Source of the DNA: Aporrectodea caliginosa
Taxonomy: Eukaryota > Annelida > Clitellata > Crassiclitellata > Lumbricidae
NCBI GenBank assembly: GCA_020284085.1
Contig: JACEVL010000420.1
Span: 1,357,001-1,421,000 of the forward strand
Reading direction: 5' to 3'
DNA length: 64,000 nucleotides
A program made the position numbers and the translations under genes. The notes under the pieces were generated by a model that saw nothing but the letters and a program-made list of their open reading frames with translations, did not search any database and had not been told where the DNA came from. Of the stretch, positions 11,318 to 21,966 are shown in pieces (the stretch's first letter is position 1; each line of letters starts with the position of its first letter).

Positions 11318-12525
11318 AAAGTCACGTGACCTAAGTTGGAGTTACGTGACCATAGCCGAAGTCACGTGATCAAAATCTTGAAGTCACGTGACCACAGCTT
11401 GAAGTCACGTGACCGTCGATAGTCACGTGACCGAAGTTGCAGTCACGTGACCAAGGTTTGAGTCACGTGACCAAAATCGCAGTCACGTGACCACAGCCGA
11501 AGTCACGTGACGAAGCCGATAGTCACGTGACCGCAGTAGAAGTCACGTGACCAAAACCGCAGTCACGTGACCACAGCCGAAGTCACGTGACGAAGCCGAT
11601 AGTCACGTGACCGCAGTAGAAGTCACGTGACCAAAACCGCAGTCACGTGACCGAAGCCGAAGTCACGTGACCAAAACCGCAGTCACGTGACCACAATCGA
11701 AGTCACGTGACCGTCGACAGTCACGTGACCGAAGTTGAAGTCACGTGATCAAAATCGAAGTCACGTGACCAAAATCGAAGTCACGTGACCGTCGATAGTC
11801 ACGTGACCGAAGGTGCAGTCACGTGTTAGAGTCACGTGACCACAGCCGAAGTCACGTGACTTCAATTTGGTCACGTGACCAAGGCCGCAGTCACGTGACC
11901 ACAACCGAAGTCACGTGATCAAAATCGAGGTCACGTGACCGTACAGTCACGTGACCAAAACGCAGTCACGTGACCACAGCCGAAGTCACGTGATCAAAAT
12001 CGAGGTCACGTGACCACAACCGAAGTCACGTGACCAAAATCGAGGTCACGTGACCGAAGTTGCAGTCACGTGATCAAAATCGAAGTCACGTGACCGTCGA
12101 CAGTCACGTGACCGAAGTTGCAGTCACGTGACAAAATCGAAGTCACGTGACCACAGCTTGAAGTCACGTGACCGTCGATAGTCACGTGACCGAAGGTGCA
12201 GTCACGTGACCAAGGTTAGAGTCACGTGACCACAGCCGAAGTCACGTGACCAAAATTGAAGTCACGTGACCACAACCGCAGTCACGTGACCAAAATCGAG
12301 GTCACGTGACCGTCCATAGTCACGTGACCGAAGTTGCAGTCACGTGACCAAAAAACTCAGTCACGTGACCACAGCCGAAGTCACGTGATCAAAATCGAGG
12401 TCACGTGACCGTCGACAGTCACGTGACCGAAGTTGCAGTCACGTGACCTAAGGTTTAAGTCACGTGACCGCAGTAGAAGTCACGTGATCAAAATCGAGGT
12501 CACGTGACCGTCGATAGTCACGTAG
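11318..12525. repeat. Tandem array of about 60 GTCACGTGAC palindromes
   Basis: By eye there are about 60 exact CACGTG cores between 11323 and 12506, nearly all inside GTCACGTGAC, with mean spacing about 20 bases. Recurrent spacers are CAAAATCGA, CACAGCCGA, CGTCGATA and CGAAGTTG. Some are ordered into a higher-order unit of about 80 bases (compare 11491 onward with 11571 onward). GTCACGTGAC is the E-box of bHLH-zip factors (USF, MITF/TFE) and equals the published CLEAR consensus for TFEB. Whether anything binds here is unknown. The array lies between gene 1 and the Musashi 3' end. Confidence 0.95.
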
Positions 12526-13040
12526 CTCGTAGGCTGCTTGTCCTCCGCGTCTTTACGCCATGCTAGGACGGCACTCTAATACATTTCCTATTCTTGTCCT
12601 TTTACAGCGCACATTACCGATCGGTAATATATAGCTCTGTTACAGCGTTCTTTGCAGTGTTCACTTGACAGCGTTTGTGGACAATTAAGCGTACTGAAAC
12701 CGGTTTCAGGAGTTTTACGAGGGTCCCGCTCAGTTGCTTGGCTTCCTAAAATTAAATGGAAGATTATTACCTGGCTAATTAATTACCGATTAATTAATTA
12801 TTAATTAATCGATGGGAATCTGTCAGTGTACTACAGGGCATAATTATCGTAGGCTACTTTCTTTATAGTAATTAATAATTAGGCTACGCTGCCTGTTCCC
12901 TGATAACTCCGACTACCTGCGAATTGTAACAGAGTAAAGTGCATGGGGAATTAGTCGTGAATAGGGCCTAATAGTGAATTGAAATTATCTTTTACCGGTA
13001 AAAAAATCCGCATTATGTTTTACCCCCTAGAAACCGGTAG
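12526..13040. other. Intergenic, AT-rich, no gene seen
   Basis: Palindromic TTAATTAAT words near 12775-12815. No coding or transposon signature. Confidence 0.4.
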
Positions 13041-13051
13041 CCTACGTTTAG

Positions 13052-13210
13052 ATGGTAATCAACGATGTCTATGACGATAGTAGAACTGATGCTGACGTAC
13101 TGTCGGCCGTCAAGAAAGGGAATAATCTGCCAGTTATGAAAGCCGAACGGATCAATAAGATCCAAAATCACGTTAAGGTGCCTACGATGACAGTTATTAA
13201 TTTTCCACCA
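13052..13210 (+). CDS. Candidate coding exon, unidentified
   Basis: A frame preceded by TTTAG opens with MVINDVYDDSRTDADVLSAV and continues KKGNNLPVMKAERINKIQ to a good donor, CCAG|GTACGG. Residue use is not repetitive and the reading looks protein-like. I recognise no family and found no partner exon on the plus strand nearby. It could be a transposon remnant or chance. Confidence 0.3.
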
Positions 13211-13825
13211 GGTACGGTCGTATACCCAACAGACCGCACACTGATTTTCTGTCATTACGTTTTTGTAATAATTTTTGCCATATAATTTTTCACAACTGCG
13301 TGTATTTTGAATATCTGATTCTTTCTCATTTTAGTCATTTATATATCGTACACCTTTTGCACGAAACGAACACTGAATAAGAAGAAAACTTGTTGGTGTT
13401 AGAAAATTCAAATTCACTCACAAAAGCATAAAAATGTTGATACAACTTTACCCTTTAATATGTCACATACACACACATACACACATACTTCACATGACAG
13501 AAGGCTATTAGCCAAGGCCTACAACACAAATACCCACAGCATGCATGTGCACGACCAGAGTCAATCAAAATTTGAAATATTTCAAGACAGCAATTTTGCA
13601 TTTCACTAGTTTGCAGTGGAGCATTTAATTCAAACGGTCAAACCCTTTTATTAACGTAATAAAATCATTGACACAACCCGTCGGCCCATTTGACAGCGAA
13701 AAGTGAAGCTAAAATTTATGTTTTCATAAAATGTTACCGTACATTTGCAATCTTTTCTTAATTTATTTTGACGGATAGCTCCCTATTTGGTTTGCTTTGT
13801 ATTACAGAAGAAGAGCAGTCCCTTA

Positions 13826-14073
13826 AGATAGCCATGGGTTTGAAGTGTTAGCGACTTCATTTTTAGCCTCAGCATATAAGTAAGTAAGTAAGGGTGGATG
13901 GTCAGTCCTCTCCTTCGCCGTCTCATCTTCCCACCGACAGTGACCGGTCAGTGTACTCATTAGAGCTAAGTTCCCTAGAGGGTGCATGCGGAGCAGAAAT
14001 TTCGAACAAAATTTCTGCCCTGATCTCTTGATTGACAGTCCAGCACGCTAACCACAACACTATTGAGCACCCC
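13826..14073 (-). mobile_element. SINE family 3 (tRNA-derived), minus copy
   Basis: The minus strand reads from a tRNA-like head (GTTAGCGTGCTGGACTGTCA) through an AGAAATTTTGTTCGAAATTT hairpin region to TGAAGTCGCTAACACTTC. The order matches the plus copy at 61524-61790. AAGT units sit inside near 13878. Confidence 0.65.
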
Positions 14074-14312
14074 TTTGTATTATAATGCACTTAGAATTTA
14101 TATGAAGCCTGAATTTATGTAGCCCCTCAACACAAATAACACAGGAGAGCTGGTCGACCACAATAATGCACACTACAGGAACGGACTTGACAACAAAATA
14201 TTGCTTAATTAAGATGCTCACAAACAACAAAAGGTGTTCGTACAGATGAAGAATTCTGATGACGAAAATCCTTCAAAAAAATTCACTATCAAAAAAATAT
14301 ACTGCTATGATA

Positions 14313-14490
14313 CGGTGTGAGGCATAGTAGCCGATTGGATAGAGCGGCAAAAGCGCCTCCACTCAGGTGGTCACTGTGTATAGGGACCTTGAGCAAGTCC
14401 TTTACTCACAATATTGCTCAGTGCCATCGACGCTCTGTTGTGTCACTTGTGTGCACTTGTGAACGTGAAGGAGGGCGATATCAAATGCAA
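14313..14490 (+). mobile_element. SINE family 1 (tRNA-derived), diverged copy
   Basis: TAGCCGATTGGATAGAGCG is an A-box-like head. The body has AGGGACCTTGAGCAAGTCC and CACAATATTGCTCAGTGCC, shared with 18490-18676. The B box is lost. The tail region (ACTTGTGAACGTGAAGGAG) matches 44655-44880. Confidence 0.6.
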
Positions 14491-14659
14491 TCTTGTTGTA
14501 TTGATAGGAAACAGGAAAATCATTATCAGCTTCATCGTCATCCTAATTAATTGAAAACCTCATCACAAGTTAACAATGCCATGATTTCATCACCACCGTA
14601 ATAAGATTGTAATGAGAAGCAGTGCTTTATCTACTCCCCTTGCTGTCGGGGAGAATCTA

Positions 14660-14870
14660 GAGTTCTCATCCTAATTGAAAAGTTGACGACCGGGGCGAGG
14701 TAGTAACGAGAGTTTCAAAGAATTTTCGAGGAGGGGGTAGTAACGACAGTTTTCCTAGATTTTTTCGAGGGAAATTATCCCTCACTTTCTGTACAAAATT
14801 ACATCTCTTTGTTACCTGGGGGGGGGGAAACTCGATCCTGGGGTAATAAGAGACGTCTAGATTAAACACT
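14660..14870. repeat. Imperfect direct repeats, TAGTAACGA module
   Basis: GAGGTAGTAACGAGAGTTT at about 14698 and GGGGTAGTAACGACAGTTT at about 14735 are direct copies. A run of nine G follows at 14819. No gene signature. Confidence 0.45.
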
Positions 14871-15880
14871 GAATAAGAACTGCAACATTGCCATAAAGGC
14901 CATCACAGTCCCATAAAACACCTGTAGGTTCAATAACTAATCTAATCTGACCCAGTGGCTTCTATAGCGCCATTACCATATTGCACAATGCAGTGAATGC
15001 ACCAATCGAAGGTCCATTCAATTGTAACCATAATTTCAATATCATAAACTTTTGGAGAAGCCAATAAAATCCAATAATCGTACGTAGTCTCGAAATTTCT
15101 ACAGCACCCAAAAAGCGAAGTCGTGGGAACCAGCTTATTTACAGGCGCTTAGTCAAAACATAGCAACAGCAGAAATCAGGCCTTCATCGGTGAGCAAGCT
15201 GAATGAGATAATTTTAAAATTAGGACAGCTACTATGTGTATTCTTTGTATATCACGAATAGCTGTGAGACTGGTAGGCTACTCAGTTGTACATATACGCA
15301 CGGAGATCATATCCACAGTAAAAGAATTCAAGAAAAACTCTAGAAACACCTCGTCGAAAACGTCTCCACAACAGAGTCACAGACACAGTCTCCACCAACA
15401 AAACAAGAAACTAGTCTCAGAGAAGGAAAAACTGGAAGAACAACGGAGAACAGAGACAAAACCGGGAAACGCTAGGAAAGGCATTAAACTGTCAATAGCG
15501 ATTGCATGATGGTTATTTACAGACGTAGCATGAAAATTACCCCATTAATTAATGCAGATATCATGTACTGAATATAACAATTATATTAGATATGTTAAAA
15601 TAGACAGAGAACAAAGTCCGAAATGGGACAGACGCCATATGACTATCACAAATAAACAAACTTATATTGTAAATCAGTGCTTTTTTTCTAGAGTCCGGAA
15701 CCACAAATTCAGAACAATCTCATATTTTATGCTAATACCAATAACACAAGCACTTACATAAAGTAAATAAATATATAACTTATAAAAATAATTGATAAAC
15801 ATCCTAATGTCTGTCAGTACCGGAACGCAGTTCGGACCGCTCCGGCTGAAAAAAAGCACTGGTAAAGTCACTGATAAGTG
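14871..15880. other. Intergenic; one SINE/LINE-end relic, no gene
   Basis: A decayed copy of the CACCAGCTTATTCACGAGCG family lies at 15095-15165 (CAGCTTATTTACAGGCGC). A lysine/serine-rich open frame at 15234-15509 lacks splice or family support. Confidence 0.4.
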
Positions 15881-15884
15881 ATCT

Positions 15885-16060
15885 GTCAAACCAGTCAGTC
15901 AAAGTCAAGTCAGTCAGTGAATCAAACGAGTCAGTTATCCTCAGTCAAGTCATTGAGTCAGTCAGTGAGTCAAACGAGTCAGCCAATTTGCCAGTCAGTC
16001 TGGCGAACAAATATATATATATATATACATATACAAATAAATATATATATATATACACAC
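15885..16060. repeat. GTCA-rich tract and TA microsatellite
   Basis: Variants of CAGTCAGTCAAAGTCAAGT to about 15995, then TA runs with ACACAC. Confidence 0.8.
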
Positions 16061-16544
16061 GCACAGGTATTACACAAATATTTCTTTAGTTACACGTAGT
16101 TCATAGCTGAATGGCAACAAATAGACAATGTCAATATTATTGGCGAGTTTCACAGATTACAAAGTTTACCCCGATTGAATGAAACAAATTTTTATCAAAA
16201 CAACAACATTGTCCACAAGACGGTCATCATCTGGACTTTTCTTCCTCTTTTCTTCTCTCTCTCTCTTTCTTTCCTTCTTTCTTTGTTTCTGATTCTGAAA
16301 TTCTACCAGAATTTTCTTATAGGCTACCTGAAAATACAAATCTTTCAGCAATAGCGATCGAATCTCCGTAACACTGAAAATCACTTTAAAGAAAGTAAGT
16401 ATGAAACAAATACTTAATTTCACAATATGATACAATACTACCTAATGTAATCTAAAGACATGACTGAAACTTATATAATTTATACGTTAAATAGGGGCGC
16501 AAGTTGAGCGGAAATCTTGAATCACACATCTCCCGTGACGTGGT

Positions 16545-16608
16545 TTGAACCTCAACCTTGAAGTTGCCAGTCCAGCACGTAACCACTTGATGATCGTACA
16601 CCCATATC
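16545..16608 (-). mobile_element. SINE family 3 tRNA-like head, minus
   Basis: The reverse complement has AAGTGGTTACGTGCTGGACT and GGTTGAGGTTCAAACCAC, the A/B-box region of the family 3 head. Only the head survives. Confidence 0.45.
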
Positions 16609-16865
16609 AATATGCAAACCAGGTAAAATAGGAATTAAATACCTCTGGTGGTTAGCCATAGATGTCCTAATAATAGCTAGCTATCATACAGAAGTCCATG
16701 GTTAGGCCTACCTCTTAGTGAAAGCCGTTCTGAAAAGCTGTTGGCATCAGAGTACCCTATAAGAGCAAGACAATCAGAAGTGAGACAATCAGAAGTAAGT
16801 AAGTAATCTTTAATAGCACAAAACAAACGCCCACACTTACAACAACAAAGCATACAAAACAAAAC

Positions 16866-17050
16866 ATCGGAGTAAACAATTGGTTAGAGCTCTGCCTTGT
16901 AATGCAGTAGTATGGGTTCGATCCTCCTCCCCTGAGATGGTTGCTGTATGTAGTGACCTTGAGCAAACCCTTCATTACACAATTGCACAGCGCCATCGAT
17001 TGATGCTTGGTAATTAGATAGTGGTGCTTAATAAAAAATGCATATTAACA
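16866..17050 (+). mobile_element. SINE family 1 (tRNA-derived)
   Basis: The A box lies in ACAATTGGTTAGAGCTCTGC and the B box in ATGGGTTCGATCCTCCTCCC. The body includes GTAGTGACCTTGAGCAAACC, the GCGCCATCGATTGATGC block and an AATAATAAT tail. Same order as 18490-18676. Confidence 0.8.
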
Positions 17051-17200
17051 ATAATAATGTAAATAATAATAATAATACAAATATTACCTTTTCATAATAA
17101 CAAAATAATAATGTGAAGACTAATAATAATAATAATAATAATAGTGGTGGTAGTAATAATAATAATAATAGTAATAATAATAATAATAACATAGTGGTAT
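17046..17200. repeat. AAT microsatellite
   Basis: Interrupted TAATAATAA runs, continuous with the SINE tail to the left. It lies about 150 bases downstream of the Musashi stop codon (minus orientation). Confidence 0.85.
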
Positions 17201-17351
17201 TACATTATTTTCTGGACATACAGGACAGCACCTCTACTGAACTTCTCTTTCGGTGGTGCTTTATAAATTAGTAATTAAAAATTAGTAATTAAAAATAACG
17301 GACTACATTACAGGCTCCAAAAACTGATCAAATTTATAATGTTAACGATCG

Positions 17352-17575
17352 TTATACACTGACTGTAATCGCAGGGTAGGCGATCGGTTGACTGGCTGGA
17401 CCGGTTGTCACATAACCGAATCCATCACCGACAGAGGTCGCATAGAAGTCGAGAGCAGCGGAGCTTTTCATTGAAGGAAACGGTTGGCTGACATTGCAAG
17501 GCGGCGTCTGACCAGGTAGGTAGGATGACGTTGCATAATTATTAATAACGGACAGGATTCCACCAGGTGTCACCA
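17352..17575 (-). CDS. msi: Musashi-like gene, last coding exon
   Basis: The acceptor TGCACAG|TG joins the one-base overhang of the exon at 18763-18846 to give VVTPGGILSVINNYATSSYL, then a Pro/Ser/Gly-rich tail (DGFGYVTTGPASQPIAYP) ending AITVSV and a stop. Musashi C-termini are poorly conserved and rich in Ala, Gly, Pro and Tyr, which suits this exon. Assignment to Musashi rests on strand, order, phase and composition. No AATAAA is evident close downstream. Confidence 0.68.
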
Positions 17576-18117
17576 CTGTGCAGAAACAAGGGAACCAGAA
17601 AAGGTACAGTAGCCTTGCTCAAATAGACAGGAAGTTCTTCCGCAGTTCTTAGCAGGGCTTTTTTAAGGACATTTTAGAACTGCAGAACCTCTTCTATCTT
17701 TTTCAAAAGCCCATGGTAAATTTTTCCAAATTGGATGACAATGACCTTTGTTTAGCAATTTTTCACTGCACTCTACAGTTGCACAAAATTGCAGTTCTTA
17801 GGTTATTGCCTTCTTTAGCTCTTGCTCTCACCTCCTCGAGAGGACAAGTATTCAAAACAGTACAATACAATAATGCATCGTATGCCAAGGCTAATAAAAT
17901 GAAGTCGCTAACACTTCATGGACATGGCTTCCTCAAAGTACTGCTTTTCTTCTTCTTCAAGCTTCAAGTATATAGGATTCTTTAAAGCAGATACGGACCT
18001 GGTGTCCTTTAGCTGCTAACCCATAATATTAATTGTTTATACATATAAAGCCAAACAGTGGCTCAGAATCAGCACGCTGTTGTCCTTGGCATTCTGCTGT
18101 CTCTCTGTATTTCCTTA

Positions 18118-18300
18118 GTTTACGGAGTGAATCCTTACTTTGGAGAGTGAATCCTTACTTTGGGTAATGAATCATTATCTTTGGGAAGTGAATCCTTCCT
18201 TTGGGGAGTGAATCCTTGCTTTGGAGATTGAATCCTTATGAATCATTACTCTTTGGGTAATGTGGAGTGAATCCTTACTTTGGGGAGTGAATCCAAGAAA
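18118..18300. repeat. Minisatellite, GGAGTGAATCCTTACTTTG unit
   Basis: Eight to nine copies of a roughly 19-base unit with small indels, in the last Musashi intron. Confidence 0.85.
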
Positions 18301-18489
18301 AGTGTGGCCTGCTCCAACTCTTGAGCCTCCCTGAGCACACAGTCCACTGTGGGGAGAAAGTTGTGTTGCAGTCATCTGTCCCAAGGGAAATCCAAACCCT
18401 TTGAAAGGAAAACAGACAAATGTTCAGCTAAATCAACACTAGACAATAAACAATAGGCAATATCACTAGGGTATCCATATAGGCGAGGT

Positions 18490-18676
18490 TGTGGGACATG
18501 GTAGCCAATTGGTTAGAGCGTTCACCTTGTAACGTGGATAGTACGGGTTCGAACTTCCTCCCCTGAGACATTTACTGTGTAGGGACCTTGAGCATGTCCT
18601 TCACTCACAATTGCTCAGCACCATCAGTTCATGCTTGGTCATTAGACAGCAGCACTTAATACGTGCATAATAATGA
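18490..18676 (+). mobile_element. SINE family 1 (tRNA-derived), best copy
   Basis: RNA polymerase III boxes are clear: A box in TAGCCAATTGGTTAGAGCG and B box in GGGTTCGAACTTCC. A conserved body follows (AGGGACCTTGAGCATGTCC, TTGCTCAGCACCATCAG), and it ends TTAATACGTGCATAATAATG. Other copies are at 14313, 16866, 44655 and 60519. No tRNA acceptor stem, so it is not a tRNA gene. Confidence 0.85.
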
Positions 18677-18762
18677 TGTCAAGTTAAGACAATTGGCTAG
18701 GATTGGAAACAGTGCCGTATCAGAAGTTCTAATCAATGAAACCGGGTAATATATAGAACCAC

Positions 18763-18846
18763 CTGGAAGGTAATATCCAGGCATCTGGTAACCTTGTCCG
18801 TTGGTGGCAATGGCTGCAGGTAGGCCGCCGTGAGATGGGAAGTAAC
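18763..18846 (-). CDS. msi: Musashi-like gene, penultimate exon
   Basis: The acceptor AATTGCAG|GT and donor CCAG|GTGGTT bound 84 bases encoding GYFPSHGGLPAAIATNGQGY and QMPGYYLP. Gly/Tyr/Pro/Ala-rich sequence like this follows RRM2 in Musashi proteins. Phases 1 and 1 match the last exon. Upstream, exon 8 ends in phase 0, so at least one exon of 3n+1 bases is missing between 18847 and 21521. Confidence 0.7.
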
Positions 18847-19299
18847 CTGCAATTCAATGAACACGAATACTGCAAAAATATTACAGATAGATGCGTGCTC
18901 AACTGCAATAATTAATCGGCTGTAAATATTTATGCACAGATATGCAAATTTAAACTCTGAAGCTTAAGAGAGTTGTTGCAAGTGAAAACATTCATGAATA
19001 TGCAAATTTGAACTCTTTCAACTCTTGCATGATCTCTCTGGATTTAAAAGGTGAGAAAACAAAAGCCGTTAACTGTAAAGTGATTCTTTGAAGCCTAATT
19101 GTCCCAAATCCACTTCGGCACTTCCTCATCCGTACCAGATGTCTTCCAGGAAGTTGATTTTGCGTCGGTGCACAAATCCACTCATCACCATAGCAACTTC
19201 CCTCACAATCCGCTACAGTACACAACTATAATGCACCCACTCAATCTTACTAATCCGCCCTTCCACCCACCATCGCAAACTTGTCCGTCGATCCATTCA

Positions 19300-19390
19300 T
19301 TCATGCATGGATCCATCCATCCATTCATGCGTCCATCCATCCATCCATCCACCCACCCATCCATGCATCAATTCATGCATCCATCCTTTC
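19300..19390. repeat. CATC/CATT tract
   Basis: CCATCCATCCATC units with interruptions. Confidence 0.8.
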
Positions 19391-19497
19391 ATTCAACACA
19401 ATGACATTGAGTCTGACCTCTAGACAGTCCTTGAGATAGCATCAGTTCCTTCGGTTGCGCTCTCTTGCACTCCACCTGAATTCAGTTAACAACTGGC

Positions 19498-19537
19498 TTC
19501 ATCATCATGATCATCATGATCATCATCATTACCCACC

Positions 19538-19570
<33 letters not shown>

Positions 19571-19682
19571 TTCACCACCATAATCATCATCATAATAATC
19601 ATCATCATAGCCATCATCATAGCCATTATCATCATCATAATCATCATCATCATAATCATCGTCATAATCATCATTTACATAC
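19498..19682. repeat. CAT/CAC microsatellite
   Basis: About 180 bases of ATCATCATC, CACCACCAC and ATAATCATC runs. His- and Met-rich open frames here are artefacts. Confidence 0.9.
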
Positions 19683-19779
19683 ACAAGCAACAAACATTAT
19701 TTTCTCAAAACGTATCAGTGAAAGTTCCTTTGCAAGCACGGATGCCAGTGTACGTGTGTGTCTGTATTCATGTTTTGCT

Positions 19780-20240
19780 GCAAATCTTCTGGGGTGTCAG
19801 AAAGAATACTGGTTAGCATACAGGACCGTCAACCAAGAGGTAACAGTTTCAAATGCCCACCACGACAAAAATTTGTTTGGGCACTGTAGAAATCTCGAGA
19901 TTAAGATTACGATTACCATGGCTGCGTATCAGCCTAGCTTGGCTGCAGTAAGGGTACTATTCTTCTTCTTGTATGTATGTATGTATGAGCAATTGTTATA
20001 GTGTCCCTTCAAGATTTCTACTCAGAGGCGCTCCCGACTACAGCGCGGACACTGAATCGGAGTTTCACGCCGAAGCGCATGAGCAATTGCGAGTGAAGGA
20101 CTTCTGGAGTGTGGGAAACACGCGGTTAGCATACAGGTGTCAACCAAGAGGTAACATTTTCAAATGCCCACCCAGAAATTTCTGCAAGGCACTCGAGATT
20201 ACATACCCCTGCCTATCAGCCTTCACCGCACCCCTTCTTC
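19780..20240. mobile_element. Two copies of a dispersed repeat around a LINE-type 3' end
   Basis: TTAGCATACAGG, CAACCAAGAGGTAACA and TTTCAAATGCCCACC occur in the same order at 19815-19862 and 20126-20172. Between them, 19985-20110 (TATAGTGTCCCTTCAAG to AATTGCGAGTGAAGGACTT) is nearly identical to 52455-52564. TATG units on its left act as the tail of a minus-strand insertion. Confidence 0.65.
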
Positions 20241-20706
20241 TGGTGTTTGTGCGCTTTAGTGTGCCTACATCGATTAATGTTTTTATCATTATCCAGTTGG
20301 TATTTTTAACACGTAGGCAGTAGGCTGTTGTGCTGAATGTGAGAAATCACAGTTGGCGTCTGATCTCCTGCCGACATAAACACAGTTCCCTAATCTCTTT
20401 CATTTTCTTGTCTGATCGATGAATGGAGACCGCGGTTCCGAAAGCAGTTGCAGGGATGACAGAGAAAATTCTGCTGCTGCTGCTGCTGCAGCTGGTCCTG
20501 CAGCTGCAATCAGAGTCGTCATATCTGGCTTTCGATCGCATCCATCTCTGCCAATAGTCTTCATTTGTCAGTGATTCTGCAATCTCGCAGAAAACCCAAA
20601 TCTGAGGCTTAGATGAAGTAAGTAAGTGAAGTTTCTGTATCACTGTCAATGGGACGTACAGGAAGTGTTTGCTTCCTGAGATTTCTGAGCAGGTGATGGA
20701 CAATCC

Positions 20707-20780
<74 letters not shown>

Positions 20781-20865
20781 CATCATCATAATTATAATAA
20801 TTGTTATAATAATGTAATAACTCATCATTATTATTGTAATAATAATAATAATAATAATAAACAAA
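20707..20865. repeat. AAT microsatellite
   Basis: About 75 uninterrupted bases of ATAATAATA, then mixed ATC/ATT units. The flanks at 20897-20925 resemble the inside of the MITE at 21187-21421 (AAAGACCATTAGCGTCGCCC), so the microsatellite sits beside an older copy. Confidence 0.85.
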
Positions 20866-21186
20866 ACGAGTAGCCAGACACGCCGTGTGATCCATCGTTA
20901 CAAAGACCATTAGCGTCGCCCTCCTCCTTTAACCAGGCTTGGGACTGGCACTGTCAGAAAGCGAACAGTGGCGGTGTTAATAATTATTATTACATAGATA
21001 GGCTGTTCATATCTATCTCTGAGACCTCTGAGAAGAAGTGGATGAAGAAGAAATGACCGAGTCCTGGACACAGGAGTAATATACGACGGAATTTGCCAAG
21101 TAGCCTACTTCTTCTCTGCTTCACTGATTGGCTGCCAAACGAATGTGCCTGTGTTCGATGTGTGAAAGTAATAAAGGTATAATGGT

Positions 21187-21421
21187 CAGTGGCGGCGCCA
21201 GGATTTCAGGTTTGGGGGTGTAAAACCCAAATTCCTTCCAAAGACCATTAGCGTCGCCCTCCTCCTCGCTGGCATTGGCAGTGATTTCCCACTTATGTTT
21301 AGGGGGCTGAGCCGCCTCTGAGAAGAAGAAGAAGATGAAGAAGAAGTGAACGAGTCCTGGGGGCTTACGACGGAATTTGCCAAGTTCTTTAGCTCCCATG
21401 CTGGCTGCGAAACTGCCACTG
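21187..21421. mobile_element. hAT-type MITE, 235 bp, TSD ATAATGGT
   Basis: The left end CAGTGGCGGCGCCAGGAT and the right end ACTGCCACTG are inverted (CAGTGGC). Exact 8-bp duplications ATAATGGT lie at 21179-21186 and 21422-21429. It inserted 101 bases from Musashi exon 8. Part of its body recurs at 20915-21105. Confidence 0.88.
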
Positions 21422-21521
21422 ATAATGGTGAACATGCTGAATTAGTTTTCCAGAGACGAGGTTAAAATCCTGAGAAGGCTGGAAGAAGGCAAACCACTAA
21501 ACGACAGAAGCAACCACTCAC

Positions 21522-21604
21522 CATTTTGTTACTGATCTCGTGGAAATGAATTTCACAGACTCTGTCGACGGACTCTTCGCTTTCGAAGGTTACAAAAGCA
21601 AAAC
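21522..21604 (-). CDS. msi: Musashi-like gene, exon 8 (RRM2, RNP1 to C-terminal strand)
   Basis: The acceptor AATCAG|GT joins the overhang G of exon 7, giving [20 protein letters not shown] then FHEISNKM, and the donor ATG|GTGAGT follows. GFAFVTF is the RNP1 octamer core with two Phe for RNA stacking, and VCEIHFHEI is a Musashi hallmark. In Musashi the next residues are a CKKAQPKE-type linker; I could not find that exon on either strand of 18847-21521. Confidence 0.95.
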
Positions 21605-21776
21605 CTGATTAAACCAGACAACAACAACAACAACAAATTCATCATCATCATCCTTTGAATCATTATGTACATCACATCAGCAACCACTGTCATCCCTACC
21701 AACCTCCCACCAACACCACCGCCATTATCATCACTACCTGCTACTGCCATTACTCGTCATCCACCATAAACAATCG

Positions 21777-21777
21777 C

Positions 21778-21808
<31 letters not shown>

Positions 21809-21860
21809 GTCGTGTCGTCATCGTCATCGTCATTATAATCGTCGTCGTCAGATCGTCATC

Positions 21861-21909
<49 letters not shown>

Positions 21910-21910
21910 A

Positions 21911-21960
<50 letters not shown>

Positions 21961-21966
21961 ACATCG
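21777..21966. repeat. CAT/GAT microsatellite
   Basis: Nearly 190 bases of CATCATCAT with short CGTCGT interruptions, 173 bases upstream of Musashi exon 8. Asp- and Ser-homopolymer open frames are artefacts. Confidence 0.92.

Noticed and set aside
15234..15509. Lys/Ser/Gln-rich 91-codon plus frame
   Set aside because: No splice signals, no family, low-complexity composition.
19507..20001. His-rich 164-codon frame
   Set aside because: CAT/CAC microsatellite followed by a dispersed repeat.
20347..20910. 187-codon minus frame; considered as the missing Musashi exon
   Set aside because: Half is a Tyr/Asn run from the AAT repeat. The Ala-rich alternative frame (TLIAAAGPAAAAAAAEF) looks Musashi-like but has an upstream in-frame stop and no donor giving the needed phase.
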